A stretch of 54,010 nt of DNA, from NCBI GenBank assembly GCA_003151425.1, contig PLXO01000061.1, forward strand, positions 70,066 to 124,075, written 5' to 3'. Origin of the DNA: Acetobacteraceae bacterium (lineage in GTDB: Bacteria > Pseudomonadota > Alphaproteobacteria > Acetobacterales > Acetobacteraceae). Position 1 is the stretch's first letter, and the number at the start of each line of letters is the position of its first letter. Under the pieces are notes generated by a model. The model was given only the letters and a program-made list of their open reading frames with translations, was not told the DNA's origin and made no database searches. The translations under genes and the position numbers were made by a program. Positions 1 through 7,694 of the stretch are shown piece by piece.

Positions 1-1
1 T

Positions 2-50
2 GGGGGTCCAGGGGGCAAAGCCCCCTGGTGGGGTCTGGGGCGAAGCCCCG
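2..50. repeat. GC-rich double hairpin downstream of the HpaB-type gene
   Basis: Two adjacent inverted repeats, a 9-bp stem with an AAA loop at 8-28 and a shorter GGGGC/GCCCC hairpin at 37-49, lie 3' of the minus-strand monooxygenase gene. No U-tract follows on the minus strand, so this is better read as a dispersed palindromic repeat than as an intrinsic terminator. It could still act as an mRNA 3' end. Confidence 0.5.
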
Positions 51-63
51 GCCTTCCCTTCCT

Positions 64-1500
64 TCACGTCTCGCTTAGGAATCGTTCCAGCAGGCGCAGG
101 GCGCGGGTGCGGTCGGCGCGTTGTTGGGCGTGCAGCAGGTTGCGGGCGGCGGACCCCATATAGAAGCGTTCGTATTGTTCGTTACGGCTGGCGAGCGCGG
201 TGCCGACGAAGTCCCAGGCCAGGCGGAAGACGCGGGCGCGGCGTGTGGCGTCGATCCCTGGGGCGCCATGGAGGTAGCGATCGAGCAGGGGGCGCAGGGC
301 GGGATTGGCGAGCTGGGTTGTGGTGGGGGCGGTCAGGTGGTTGTGGGCGCCGAGCTCGCGGATGATTTCGTTCACGCGGGGGAACCAGCGGGGCAGGCTG
401 GTGCGCAGCGCGATCAGCGGGCGCAGGTCGCAGCACCACAAGCCGTTGCCCCAGTCGCGTGAGTCGGCCTCGGCGGCGCGGATGGACGCGCGGGTCAGTT
501 CGGCAAAGGTCCAGATTTCGCCGAGCATGCGCTGGGCTTCGACCTGGACGCCGCCGATCGTTTCGGTCATCAGAGTGGCCAGCGCCCAGGCGAAATGCAG
601 CTTCACCTCCGCCCGCACCATGGCGTGCTGCATCATGTTGGGCCACCAGCTTGTGCGGATGACGCTGTTGTAGAGGGCGACGTTGCCGTCGATGAACACG
701 TGGTCGCGGGGCACCTCCACGTCGTCGAAGATGACGAAGGCGTCCTGTTCGTCGAACCGGCTGGATAGTGGGTAGTCGATTGGGTTGGTGCCGAGGGAGA
801 CGCTGTCGCGGCACAGGAACTTCAGACCTGGTGTGGCCATCGGGATGCAGAAGCACAACGCGTGCGACGGGGCGGCGTCCGGCATCGGCGCGGCGGCGTA
901 GATCGCGATCTCGTCGGCGAACGGTGCCAGGGTCGCCAGCACGCGCGAGCCGCGCACCAGGATTCCGTGCGCGGTGTTTTCGACTTTGTGCAACTGCACG
1001 GGATCGAAGCCGGAGGGGACCGGTCCGCGCGTGCGATCCACCGTCGAGTGCACGATCGCATGGGTCAGTGACAGGTCGGCGCGCGCCATGTGTTTTTGGT
1101 AGCGCACCAGATTGTCCGCGCCTTCGTCGTTGCCGTTGGCCGACCACTCGTCATGCCGGCCCGCGAAGCCGGCATAAGTGACGTTGATGTAATCGGGCGT
1201 GCGGCCCATCAGACCCATCGAGAATTCGGCGGTGCGCTCCAGGCACGCGTGTCGCCGGTCGAGATCGGCGCGCGAGTGCGGGATCATGTGGCTGACGTTG
1301 ATCGCCTCGCCGGTTTCCGGGTCCGGCATCAGACAGATATCGGCCGCCTCGTGTTGCAGGTCGAACACCGCGGCCAGCGCGTGGGCCGCACCGGTCAGTG
1401 CCGGATGTGTCGCCGGATCGTCGATCCGTTCGTCGCCCAGCCAGAGTTCCCGGGAATCTTTCAGCCCGCGCAGGAACTCTGCGCCAGTGCGTGCCGCCAC
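64..1500 (-). CDS. HpaB-type FADH2-dependent aromatic monooxygenase (4-hydroxyphenylacetate 3-hydroxylase family)
   Basis: A 478-residue protein of the 4-hydroxyphenylacetate 3-monooxygenase large-subunit family, which uses reduced FAD from a separate reductase to hydroxylate phenolic substrates. The N-terminal segment (TGAEFLRGL, about residues 5-13), the middle FCIPMATPGLKFLCRDS stretch and the DAFVIFDDVEVPRDHVF stretch are characteristic. The start is GTG with AAGGAA six bases upstream. It lies 18 bp after the stop of the permease gene 1519-2439, so it is probably the last gene of the transporter operon. No HpaC-type flavin reductase is visible in the window, so the reductant would come from elsewhere. 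The substrate is unknown. Some family members are dehydratases (4-hydroxybutyryl-CoA type), so hydroxylase activity is inferred. Confidence 0.85.
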   Translation of the reverse strand: MAARTGAEFLRGLKDSRELWLGDERIDDPATHPALTGAAHALAAVFDLQHEAADICLMPDPETGEAINVSHMIPHSRADLDRRHACLERTAEFSMGLMGRTPDYINVTYAGFAGRHDEWSANGNDEGADNLVRYQKHMARADLSLTHAIVHSTVDRTRGPVPSGFDPVQLHKVENTAHGILVRGSRVLATLAPFADEIAIYAAAPMPDAAPSHALCFCIPMATPGLKFLCRDSVSLGTNPIDYPLSSRFDEQDAFVIFDDVEVPRDHVFIDGNVALYNSVIRTSWWPNMMQHAMVRAEVKLHFAWALATLMTETIGGVQVEAQRMLGEIWTFAELTRASIRAAEADSRDWGNGLWCCDLRPLIALRTSLPRWFPRVNEIIRELGAHNHLTAPTTTQLANPALRPLLDRYLHGAPGIDATRRARVFRLAWDFVGTALASRNEQYERFYMGSAARNLLHAQQRADRTRALRLLERFLSET

Positions 1501-1518
1501 CCGCTATTCCTTCACCGC

Positions 1519-2439
1519 CTACTCTTTGACCGCGCCGGTCATCGAGGAGACGTAGTATTCCACGAAGAAGGAATAGATCAACGCCACTGGCACCGAGCCG
1601 AGAAGAGAGCCCGCCATCAGCGAGCCCCATTGGTACACGTCTCCGGTCACCAACTCGGTCAAGATCGCCACCGGAACGGTCTTCTTCTCGGTCGACTGAA
1701 TGAAGGCGAGTGCGTAGATGAACTCGTTCCACGACAGGGTGAAGGCGAAAATGCCGGCCGAGATCAGCCCCGGTACCGCCAGCGGCAGCGTGATCCGCCG
1801 CAGAATCTGCAGGCGCGAGGCGCCGTCGATCAGCGCGCACTCCTCCAGTTCATACGGGATCGATTTGAAATAGCCGATCAGCAACCACGTACAGAACGGC
1901 ACCAGGAAGGTCGGATAGGTCAGCACCAACGCGATCGGGTTATCGAATAGACCGAACTGGAAGACCATCGTCGCCAGCGGAATGAACAGGATGGTCGGCG
2001 GTACAAGGTACGCCAGGTAGATCGCCAGACCCACATGTTGCGCGCCCTTGAAGCGCAGCCGCTCGATCGCATAGGCCGCCAGCACGCTGGCAAAGATCGA
2101 CAGGAATGTGGCCCCCGTGGCGACCGCCATGGTGATCATCAGCCACTGCGGATATTCAGTCTGGAACAACAGCTTGTCGATGTTCGCCAGTGTCGGCGAG
2201 TGCACCCAGAACGGGCTGTACTTGGCGTAGTCGTACATCTCGTAGTCGGGTTTGATAGCGGTGATCGCCATCCAGTAGAACGGGAACAGCAGCGTGATCA
2301 CGAACAGCCCGAGCGGCAAGTAGATCGTTACCAGCTTCTTGGCACGTGAATCCCAGGACAGCCGCTCCGGCTCGTCCCGTGTGCTGCCGGCGATGGCCTC
2401 GACCTCGGCCACCGAGCTGGGCGCGAGCTGCTCAGTCAT
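1519..2439 (-). CDS. sugar-type ABC transporter permease (MalG/UgpE-like)
   Basis: A 306-residue inner-membrane permease of the carbohydrate uptake CUT1 type. Hydrophobic segments include LVTIYLPLGLFVITLLFPFYW near the N-terminus and the final GSLLGSVPVALIYSFFVEYYV. The EAA loop that docks the ATPase is visible as ECALIDGASRLQILRRITLPLAVPG. The ATG at 2439 is chosen over an upstream extension because MTEQLAPSS begins 8 bp inside the end of the preceding permease gene, a typical translational-coupling overlap. It should form a heterodimer with the product of 2432-3391 and receive substrate from one or both binding proteins upstream. The transported solute is not readable from sequence. Confidence 0.9.
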   Translation of the reverse strand: MTEQLAPSSVAEVEAIAGSTRDEPERLSWDSRAKKLVTIYLPLGLFVITLLFPFYWMAITAIKPDYEMYDYAKYSPFWVHSPTLANIDKLLFQTEYPQWLMITMAVATGATFLSIFASVLAAYAIERLRFKGAQHVGLAIYLAYLVPPTILFIPLATMVFQFGLFDNPIALVLTYPTFLVPFCTWLLIGYFKSIPYELEECALIDGASRLQILRRITLPLAVPGLISAGIFAFTLSWNEFIYALAFIQSTEKKTVPVAILTELVTGDVYQWGSLMAGSLLGSVPVALIYSFFVEYYVSSMTGAVKE

Positions 2440-3391
2440 TGGCTTCGCCCTGCTGCCATTTGCGTCGCCCGACGCCGAAGAAGCACAGCAGCGTGGCACC
2501 CACCAGGAACGGGATCATCGATACGGCGATTGCGGCGCCCTCGCCAAGCTGCGATCCCGGGATGGCGCGCTGGAACGCCAACGTGGCCATCAGGTGCGTG
2601 GTGTTGAACGGCCCGCCGCGGGTGATCGCATAGACCAACTGGAAGTCGGAGAACGTGAACAGCACCGACAAGGTCAGCGCCACCGACAGGATCGGCATCA
2701 GCAGTGGCACGGTGATGCGGCGGAATTTCTGCCAGGCGCTGGCGCCATCGAGCAATGCCGCCTCGTACAGCGACGGCGATATGGTCTGCAGCCCGGCCAG
2801 CAGCGTGATGGCAACAAAGGGAATGCCGCGCCAGATATTGGCGACGACCAGCGAGCCGCGCGCGTTCCACGGCGTGCCGAGGAAGTCGATATAAGTAGCG
2901 CGCAGATGCAGCACGTCCACCAGCAGGTAGGAAACGATAGAGAACTGCGGATCGTAGATCCACCACCACGCGATCGCCGACAGCACGGTGGGCACGATCC
3001 AGGGCAATAGCACAATGGCGCGGATGAATGCCTTGAACGGGATGTGGTGGTTCAGCAGCATCGCGAGCCACAGGCCGAGCAGGAATTTCCCCACCGTCGC
3101 GACGACGGTGTACATGATCGTATTGGTAACGGACATCCAGAACACCGGGTCCTGGGCGAGCGAGACGAAGTTGTCCAACCCGATGAAGTCGCCGGGCTGG
3201 CCGATCGTCGTATCGGTCAGCGACAGCCACAGACCGAGGCCCAGCGGGTAGGTCAGGAACACCAGCAGCAGCCCGGCGGTGGGCAGCATGCACAGCGCGG
3301 TCAGGAACGCCTTGTTGTCGAACAGCCTGGTCAGCCAGCCGTCCGGACGGCGCGGCACGAACCGAACCGAAGTTGCAACGGTCGCATCCAT
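2432..3391 (-). CDS. sugar-type ABC transporter permease (MalF/UgpA-like)
   Basis: A 319-residue permease, partner of the MalG-like gene that overlaps its 3' end by 8 bp. The first membrane segment is ALCMLPTAGLLLVFLTYPLGLGLWLSL. The EAA loop reads EAALLDGASAWQKFRRITVPLLMPIL. The start at 3391 (MDATVATS) is preceded by a GGGAGGGG ribosome binding site, and the ten residues upstream in frame look untranslated. It follows the binding-protein gene 3460-4818 with a 68-bp gap, within one minus-strand operon. It belongs to the CUT1 family of sugar or sugar-derivative importers; the substrate is unknown. Confidence 0.9.
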   Translation of the reverse strand: MDATVATSVRFVPRRPDGWLTRLFDNKAFLTALCMLPTAGLLLVFLTYPLGLGLWLSLTDTTIGQPGDFIGLDNFVSLAQDPVFWMSVTNTIMYTVVATVGKFLLGLWLAMLLNHHIPFKAFIRAIVLLPWIVPTVLSAIAWWWIYDPQFSIVSYLLVDVLHLRATYIDFLGTPWNARGSLVVANIWRGIPFVAITLLAGLQTISPSLYEAALLDGASAWQKFRRITVPLLMPILSVALTLSVLFTFSDFQLVYAITRGGPFNTTHLMATLAFQRAIPGSQLGEGAAIAVSMIPFLVGATLLCFFGVGRRKWQQGEAND

Positions 3392-3459
3392 CGACCCCTC
3401 CCTCGGGACCGGGTCCCGCAAGCTACGTGGGGACGGCGGCGCCGCCCCGCTGTTCGGCT

Positions 3460-4818
3460 TTAACCCTTCAGGTAGCGCGCCGCCTGACGCGCCGCCAGCT
3501 TCACCGCGGCCTCGGGCGTCGCATTGCCGGTGGCGACCGAGGCGAACATGTCCACCAGCGTGTAGTTGGCCGCCACCGCCGACGATGCGGCGGAAATCGG
3601 CCCCTTATAGCTGTCGTAGTAGGGCGTATCCATCCCGGATGCGTACGGCTTCAGCTTCGGGTCGGCGTCCCAGAACCCCATCTTCGAATAGGCTTTGAGG
3701 GGATTCGACCAATAGCCGAGGCAGCCCGCGAGCCACGGGCCGTATTGTTCCTTCTCCATCATGAAGCGGAGATATTCCTTCGCCGCGTTAGGATACTTGC
3801 TGTGCTGGAACAGCATGGCATTGACCACCAGTGCCGAGGACGGTGTCCGCGCTGACTGGCCGCGCGGTGCCAACTGGTGGTTGGTATCCGCCGCGATCGC
3901 CTGCAGCTTCGGATCGGGCGAGGTCTTGCACACATAATAGATCGACACGCCGTTGAAAGTCAGGCTGATATCGCCTGCGGCGTAGGCCTTGTTGTTGCCG
4001 GAATCATTCCAGGACAGCGTCCCGGTGATCATGTGCGGATACAGCTCCTTGCAGTAGTTGAGCGCCGCGATCGTCTCCTTGGAGTCAAGCGAGACCTTGC
4101 CCTGGGCATCGGTCAACGACGCGCCATGCGTCCACAGCAGCCAGTCCGCGAAGCCGTTGGCATCGCCCACCGCATGACCCAGCGCGAAGCCGGCCGGATG
4201 GCCGATCTGCTTCAGCTTCTGGCATAGCGTCAGGAATTCGTTCAGATCGTCCGGCACCTTGTCGTAGCCGGCTTGCTTCAGCCATGACATTCGGTAAACG
4301 GTCGGGCCGGTGCTGCCGCCCATCGGGATCGAGAGCCAGTCCTGGGTGCCCCATTTGGTGCCGTAAAGCTGCGCCAACTGGAACCAGCCGCCGTATTTTG
4401 TGCCGAGATACCCCGCGAGGTCGTTCATGCTCACGAGCTTGCTGGCGTAGATCTGCGGATCGGCGCTGAAGCCGATGATGATGTCGGGGCCGGCGCCGGT
4501 GTTGGCGGTGACCGCGGTCTGCGGTCGCAGATCCTCCCAGCTCACGAAATCGACCCGCACGTCGATGCCGGTGGCCTCGGTGAACTTCTTGGTGTTGGCG
4601 CGGAAGAAGGTCTCGTCCGGATCGACGAACTTGGCTGGGCGCAGCACGCGCAGCTTGGCGCCGGCCTCGATCTTGAAGGCGGGTGGTTTGACATCGGCCG
4701 TCGGCACGTCGCTGTCGGCGGCACGCGCTCCCGCCAAGGGGATTGTTGCCACGCCGAGCACAGCGCCCATTGTTGCGGCGCCAACGGTCAGGGACTGGCG
4801 CCTGGTAAAGCCCCGCAT
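3460..4818 (-). CDS. ABC transporter substrate-binding protein, first of two tandem paralogues (Tat-type signal)
   Basis: A 452-residue periplasmic binding protein of the family 1 (MalE/UgpB) class. The N-terminus MRGFTRRQSLTVGAAT followed by a hydrophobic stretch ending AGARA-AD is a twin-arginine-type signal. The start at 4818 has AAAGGACG upstream; the earlier in-frame ATG at 4854 lacks a good site. It is strikingly similar along its whole length to the next gene upstream (5006-6355), sharing for example VTANTGAGPDIIIGFS, TLSWND and ISLTFNGVSIYY. The two are therefore tandem duplicates serving the same pair of permeases. It probably captures the imported solute in the periplasm; a difference in ligand range between the copies is possible but unproven. 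Confidence 0.9.
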   Translation of the reverse strand: MRGFTRRQSLTVGAATMGAVLGVATIPLAGARAADSDVPTADVKPPAFKIEAGAKLRVLRPAKFVDPDETFFRANTKKFTEATGIDVRVDFVSWEDLRPQTAVTANTGAGPDIIIGFSADPQIYASKLVSMNDLAGYLGTKYGGWFQLAQLYGTKWGTQDWLSIPMGGSTGPTVYRMSWLKQAGYDKVPDDLNEFLTLCQKLKQIGHPAGFALGHAVGDANGFADWLLWTHGASLTDAQGKVSLDSKETIAALNYCKELYPHMITGTLSWNDSGNNKAYAAGDISLTFNGVSIYYVCKTSPDPKLQAIAADTNHQLAPRGQSARTPSSALVVNAMLFQHSKYPNAAKEYLRFMMEKEQYGPWLAGCLGYWSNPLKAYSKMGFWDADPKLKPYASGMDTPYYDSYKGPISAASSAVAANYTLVDMFASVATGNATPEAAVKLAARQAARYLKG

Positions 4819-4915
4819 CACACGTCGTCCTTTCGATCCGGCCCGGGCCCGCATCCTTTATCCTCGAACAGGTCGGACGCCGCCGGCAGTCCTGCCTCTA
4901 CCGGCGGCGCGCCTT

Positions 4916-4985
4916 CGTCAACCCGCGGTCGTCAAGCCACGGCCGTCAACCTGCGGCCGTCAGTTCGCGATCGTCATCCCGTCGT
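4916..4985. repeat. degenerate 14-bp tandem repeat between the two binding-protein genes
   Basis: Five consecutive 14-bp units, each beginning CGTCA (starts 4916, 4930, 4944, 4958, 4972), fill much of the 150-bp gap between the paralogous binding-protein genes. Units vary mainly in their last nine bases. The array lies in the transcribed spacer of the operon and is not a coding period. Confidence 0.75.
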
Positions 4986-5005
4986 GTCCACCCACGGCGT
5001 CGACC

Positions 5006-6355
5006 TTAGGCGGTCTTGTAGTACCTCTCGGCTTGTTTCGCAGCCAACTTGACCGCCGCTTCCGGGGTGGCATTGCCGGTGACGACGGAGGCGAACATGT
5101 CGACGACGGTATAATTCGCCGCGACCGCGCTGGACGCCGGGGTTATCGGCCCCTTGTAGCCGTCGTAGTAAACGGTATCCATCGCCCCGGCATACGGCCC
5201 CAGCTTCGGGTCATCAGTCCAGAACTTCATCTTCGCGTAAGCCTTCAGCGGTTCCGACCAGTAGCCGATGCAGTTCGTCAGCCACGGACCGTACTGTTCC
5301 TTCTCCATCATGAAGCGGATGTAGTCCTTCGCCGCGTTCGGATACTTGGTATGCGTAAACACCATCGCATTGAGCGGCGTCGCCGACTGCACGTTGGTTT
5401 TCGACACCCCGCGTGGTTGCAGTTTGTGGCCGGTGTCCGCCGCGATAGCCTGCTGAGCCGGATCGGGAGATGCCTTGTTGGCGTAGTAGATCGATACGCC
5501 GTTGAATGTCAGGCTGATCTGGCCCGCCGCGTAGGCCTTGTTGTTGCCGGCATCGTTCCACGACAGCGTGCCGGCGATCATCGTCTTCTGCATCTCGATG
5601 GCATATTTCATCGCCGCGAGCGTTTCCTTGGAATCGATCGCGATCTTGCCCTTTTCGTCTACCAGATAGGCGCCGTGCGTCCATAGCAGCCACGAGGCGT
5701 AGCCGTTGGCGTCACCCAGCGCGTGACCCAACGAGAAGCCGCAAGGGTGGCCGATCTTCTGCAGCGCCTGGCAGAGCTTCAGGAAGCCGTCAAGGTCGTC
5801 GGGGATGTCGTTGAAGCCCGCCTGCTTGACCCAGGAGATACGATACACCGTCGGGCCCGCGCCGCCGCCGATCGGGATCGAGATCCAGCGCTTGCTGCCC
5901 CATTTCTGCCCGTACAATTCGGCCAGTTTGAACCAGCCGCCGTACTTAGCACCGAGATACTCGGCGAGGTCAGTCATGTCGTGGATCTTCGAGGCATAGA
6001 TCTGCGGATCGGAACTGAAGCCGATGATGATGTCGGGGCCGGCGCCGGTATTCGCGGTGACCGCTTCCTGCGGGCGCATCTCTTCCCAGCTCAGGTAGTC
6101 GGTCTTCACCTCGATGCCAGTGGCCTGAGTGTATTTCTTGGTGTTGATGTCCCAGTAGACCTGGTCGGGATCGACGAACTTCGCCGGCCGCAGCACGCGC
6201 AGCGCGGCGCCCTTCTCCAGCTTGTAGTCGAGCGGCTTGACGTTGGCGGTCGGCACATCGTCGACCTCGGCGAAAGCGTCGCCCGCAGGAATCGCTGCAG
6301 CCCCGAGCGCGGTCGCGCCGAGTATCAGTGAACTGCGCCGCGTGAACTCTGTCAT
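5006..6355 (-). CDS. ABC transporter substrate-binding protein, second paralogue (Tat-type signal)
   Basis: A 449-residue family 1 binding protein. It starts at 6355 (MTEFTRRSSLILGATALG), with GGGAGGA in front and a twin-arginine signal ending near DAFA-EVDD. It is homologous end to end with 3460-4818. Near-identical blocks include LRVLRPAKFVDPD, FMMEKEQYGPWL, ASSAVAANYT and VTGNATPEAAVKLAA, so a local gene duplication is evident. It is the first binding protein after the ATPase gene 6472-7548 and is separated from it by 116 bp. As with its sister, the ligand is unknown; the CUT1 context suggests a carbohydrate or polyol-like compound. Confidence 0.9.
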   Translation of the reverse strand: MTEFTRRSSLILGATALGAAAIPAGDAFAEVDDVPTANVKPLDYKLEKGAALRVLRPAKFVDPDQVYWDINTKKYTQATGIEVKTDYLSWEEMRPQEAVTANTGAGPDIIIGFSSDPQIYASKIHDMTDLAEYLGAKYGGWFKLAELYGQKWGSKRWISIPIGGGAGPTVYRISWVKQAGFNDIPDDLDGFLKLCQALQKIGHPCGFSLGHALGDANGYASWLLWTHGAYLVDEKGKIAIDSKETLAAMKYAIEMQKTMIAGTLSWNDAGNNKAYAAGQISLTFNGVSIYYANKASPDPAQQAIAADTGHKLQPRGVSKTNVQSATPLNAMVFTHTKYPNAAKDYIRFMMEKEQYGPWLTNCIGYWSEPLKAYAKMKFWTDDPKLGPYAGAMDTVYYDGYKGPITPASSAVAANYTVVDMFASVVTGNATPEAAVKLAAKQAERYYKTA

Positions 6356-6471
6356 TGCCTGTATCCTCCCAGTCTTGCGATCGATCACCGGGCACGTTCC
6401 GTGACCGGGGTATTTATTTGCATCTTCCGCCGCTCATTCCGTCGCGTAAAGCCGCGCATCATGCCGCGGCG

Positions 6472-7548
6472 CTATCCACCCACCCGTTGGCCGCTGTCGA
6501 CATCGAACAGGTGCACCAGCGCGGGATCGGCGGTGATGCGGATCGTCTCGCCAGGCTTGGCAGAAACACGCTCGCGGAACGCGCAGATGATTGGGGTGCC
6601 GGCGAAATCCGCCATCACCTGGGTCTCCGACCCGGTCGGCTCGATCACATGCACCGTTGCCGGCAGGCCCTCGGCGCTGAGCTGGAAATGCTCCGGGCGC
6701 ACACCGTAGACGATCGGCTTGCCCTCCGCGCCGTTCGCCCCCGCCGAGCCGTTTGTCCTCCCGGGCAGCGGCAACGCCGCGCCGCCCGCGGCGCGGAACG
6801 AACCGCCCTCGATGCGACCTTGCAGGAAGTTCATCGCCGGCGAACCGATAAAGCCGGCGACGAACAGGTTGTTCGGGTGGTCGTACAGCTCCAGTGGCGC
6901 GCCGATCTGCTCAACGTTGCCGGAATTCATCACAACGATCTTGTCTGCCATCGTCATCGCCTCGATCTGATCGTGCGTGACGTAGACCGTCGTGGTGGTC
7001 AGCCGCTGGTGCAGCTCCTTGATCTCGGCGCGCATCTGCACGCGCAGCTTGGCATCGAGGTTGGACAGCGGTTCGTCGAACAGGAACACCTGCGGGTCGC
7101 GCACGATGGCGCGGCCCATGGCCACGCGCTGGCGCTGCCCGCCGGACAACTGGCGTGGGTAGCGGTTGAGATACGGTGCCAGCCCCAGGATCTGCGCGGC
7201 GCGCGCGACCTGCTGCTCGATCATGCCTTTCGGCACCTTCGCCAGGCTGAGGGCGAAGGCCATGTTGTCGCGCACCGTCATGTGCGGATAGAGCGCGTAG
7301 TTCTGGAACACCATCGCAATGTCGCGTTCTTTCGGCGCGACATTGTTCACCACGCGCCCGCCGATCGCGATCTCGCCGGCGCTGATGTTCTCCAACCCGG
7401 CAATCATGCGCAACAGGGTGGATTTGCCGCAGCCGGACGGTCCGACCAGGATGACGAACTCGCCGTCGTCGATCTCGACGCTCACGCCGTGCAGCACCTC
7501 GGTGGTGCCGAAGCGCTTGCGCACGTCGCGGATGGACACGTTGGCCAT
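6472..7548 (-). CDS. sugar-type ABC transporter ATPase (MalK/UgpC-like)
   Basis: A 358-residue ATPase that powers the importer encoded downstream. Walker A GPSGCGKST is at residues 36-44, the Q-loop near 82, the LSGGQ signature at 134-138, Walker B VFLFDEP at 154-160 and the switch histidine in VTHDQ near 192. A C-terminal regulatory OB-type domain follows, including the VYGVRPEHF motif typical of MalK/UgpC proteins that serve CUT1 importers. The start ATG at 7548 gives the canonical MANVSIRDVRKRFG. It is first in the minus-strand operon 7548-64 and is separated from the thiamine-diphosphate enzyme gene by a palindromic repeat. Confidence 0.95.
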   Translation of the reverse strand: MANVSIRDVRKRFGTTEVLHGVSVEIDDGEFVILVGPSGCGKSTLLRMIAGLENISAGEIAIGGRVVNNVAPKERDIAMVFQNYALYPHMTVRDNMAFALSLAKVPKGMIEQQVARAAQILGLAPYLNRYPRQLSGGQRQRVAMGRAIVRDPQVFLFDEPLSNLDAKLRVQMRAEIKELHQRLTTTTVYVTHDQIEAMTMADKIVVMNSGNVEQIGAPLELYDHPNNLFVAGFIGSPAMNFLQGRIEGGSFRAAGGAALPLPGRTNGSAGANGAEGKPIVYGVRPEHFQLSAEGLPATVHVIEPTGSETQVMADFAGTPIICAFRERVSAKPGETIRITADPALVHLFDVDSGQRVGG

Positions 7549-7569
7549 TGTTGTTTGGACGTCCCTTGT

Positions 7570-7685
7570 TGGTCACCGCGCGTTTCCCCTCCTCTCAGCG
7601 GGAGGGGACGAGGGGAAGGGGGATCACGCGGGCCGCGCCAACCCCTCCCCCCAACCCCCTCCCTCAAGGGGAGGGGGGAGTCTCT
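7570..7685. repeat. C/G-rich imperfect palindromic intergenic repeat
   Basis: The gap between the ATPase gene and the acetolactate synthase-like gene is filled by purine-rich and pyrimidine-rich arms (GGGAGGGG ... CCCCTCCC, then CCCTCAAGGGGAGGGG) that can fold back. The same sequence type recurs at 29589-29708, so this is a dispersed palindromic element rather than a unique terminator. Confidence 0.65.
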
Positions 7686-7694
7686 AGGTCCAGA

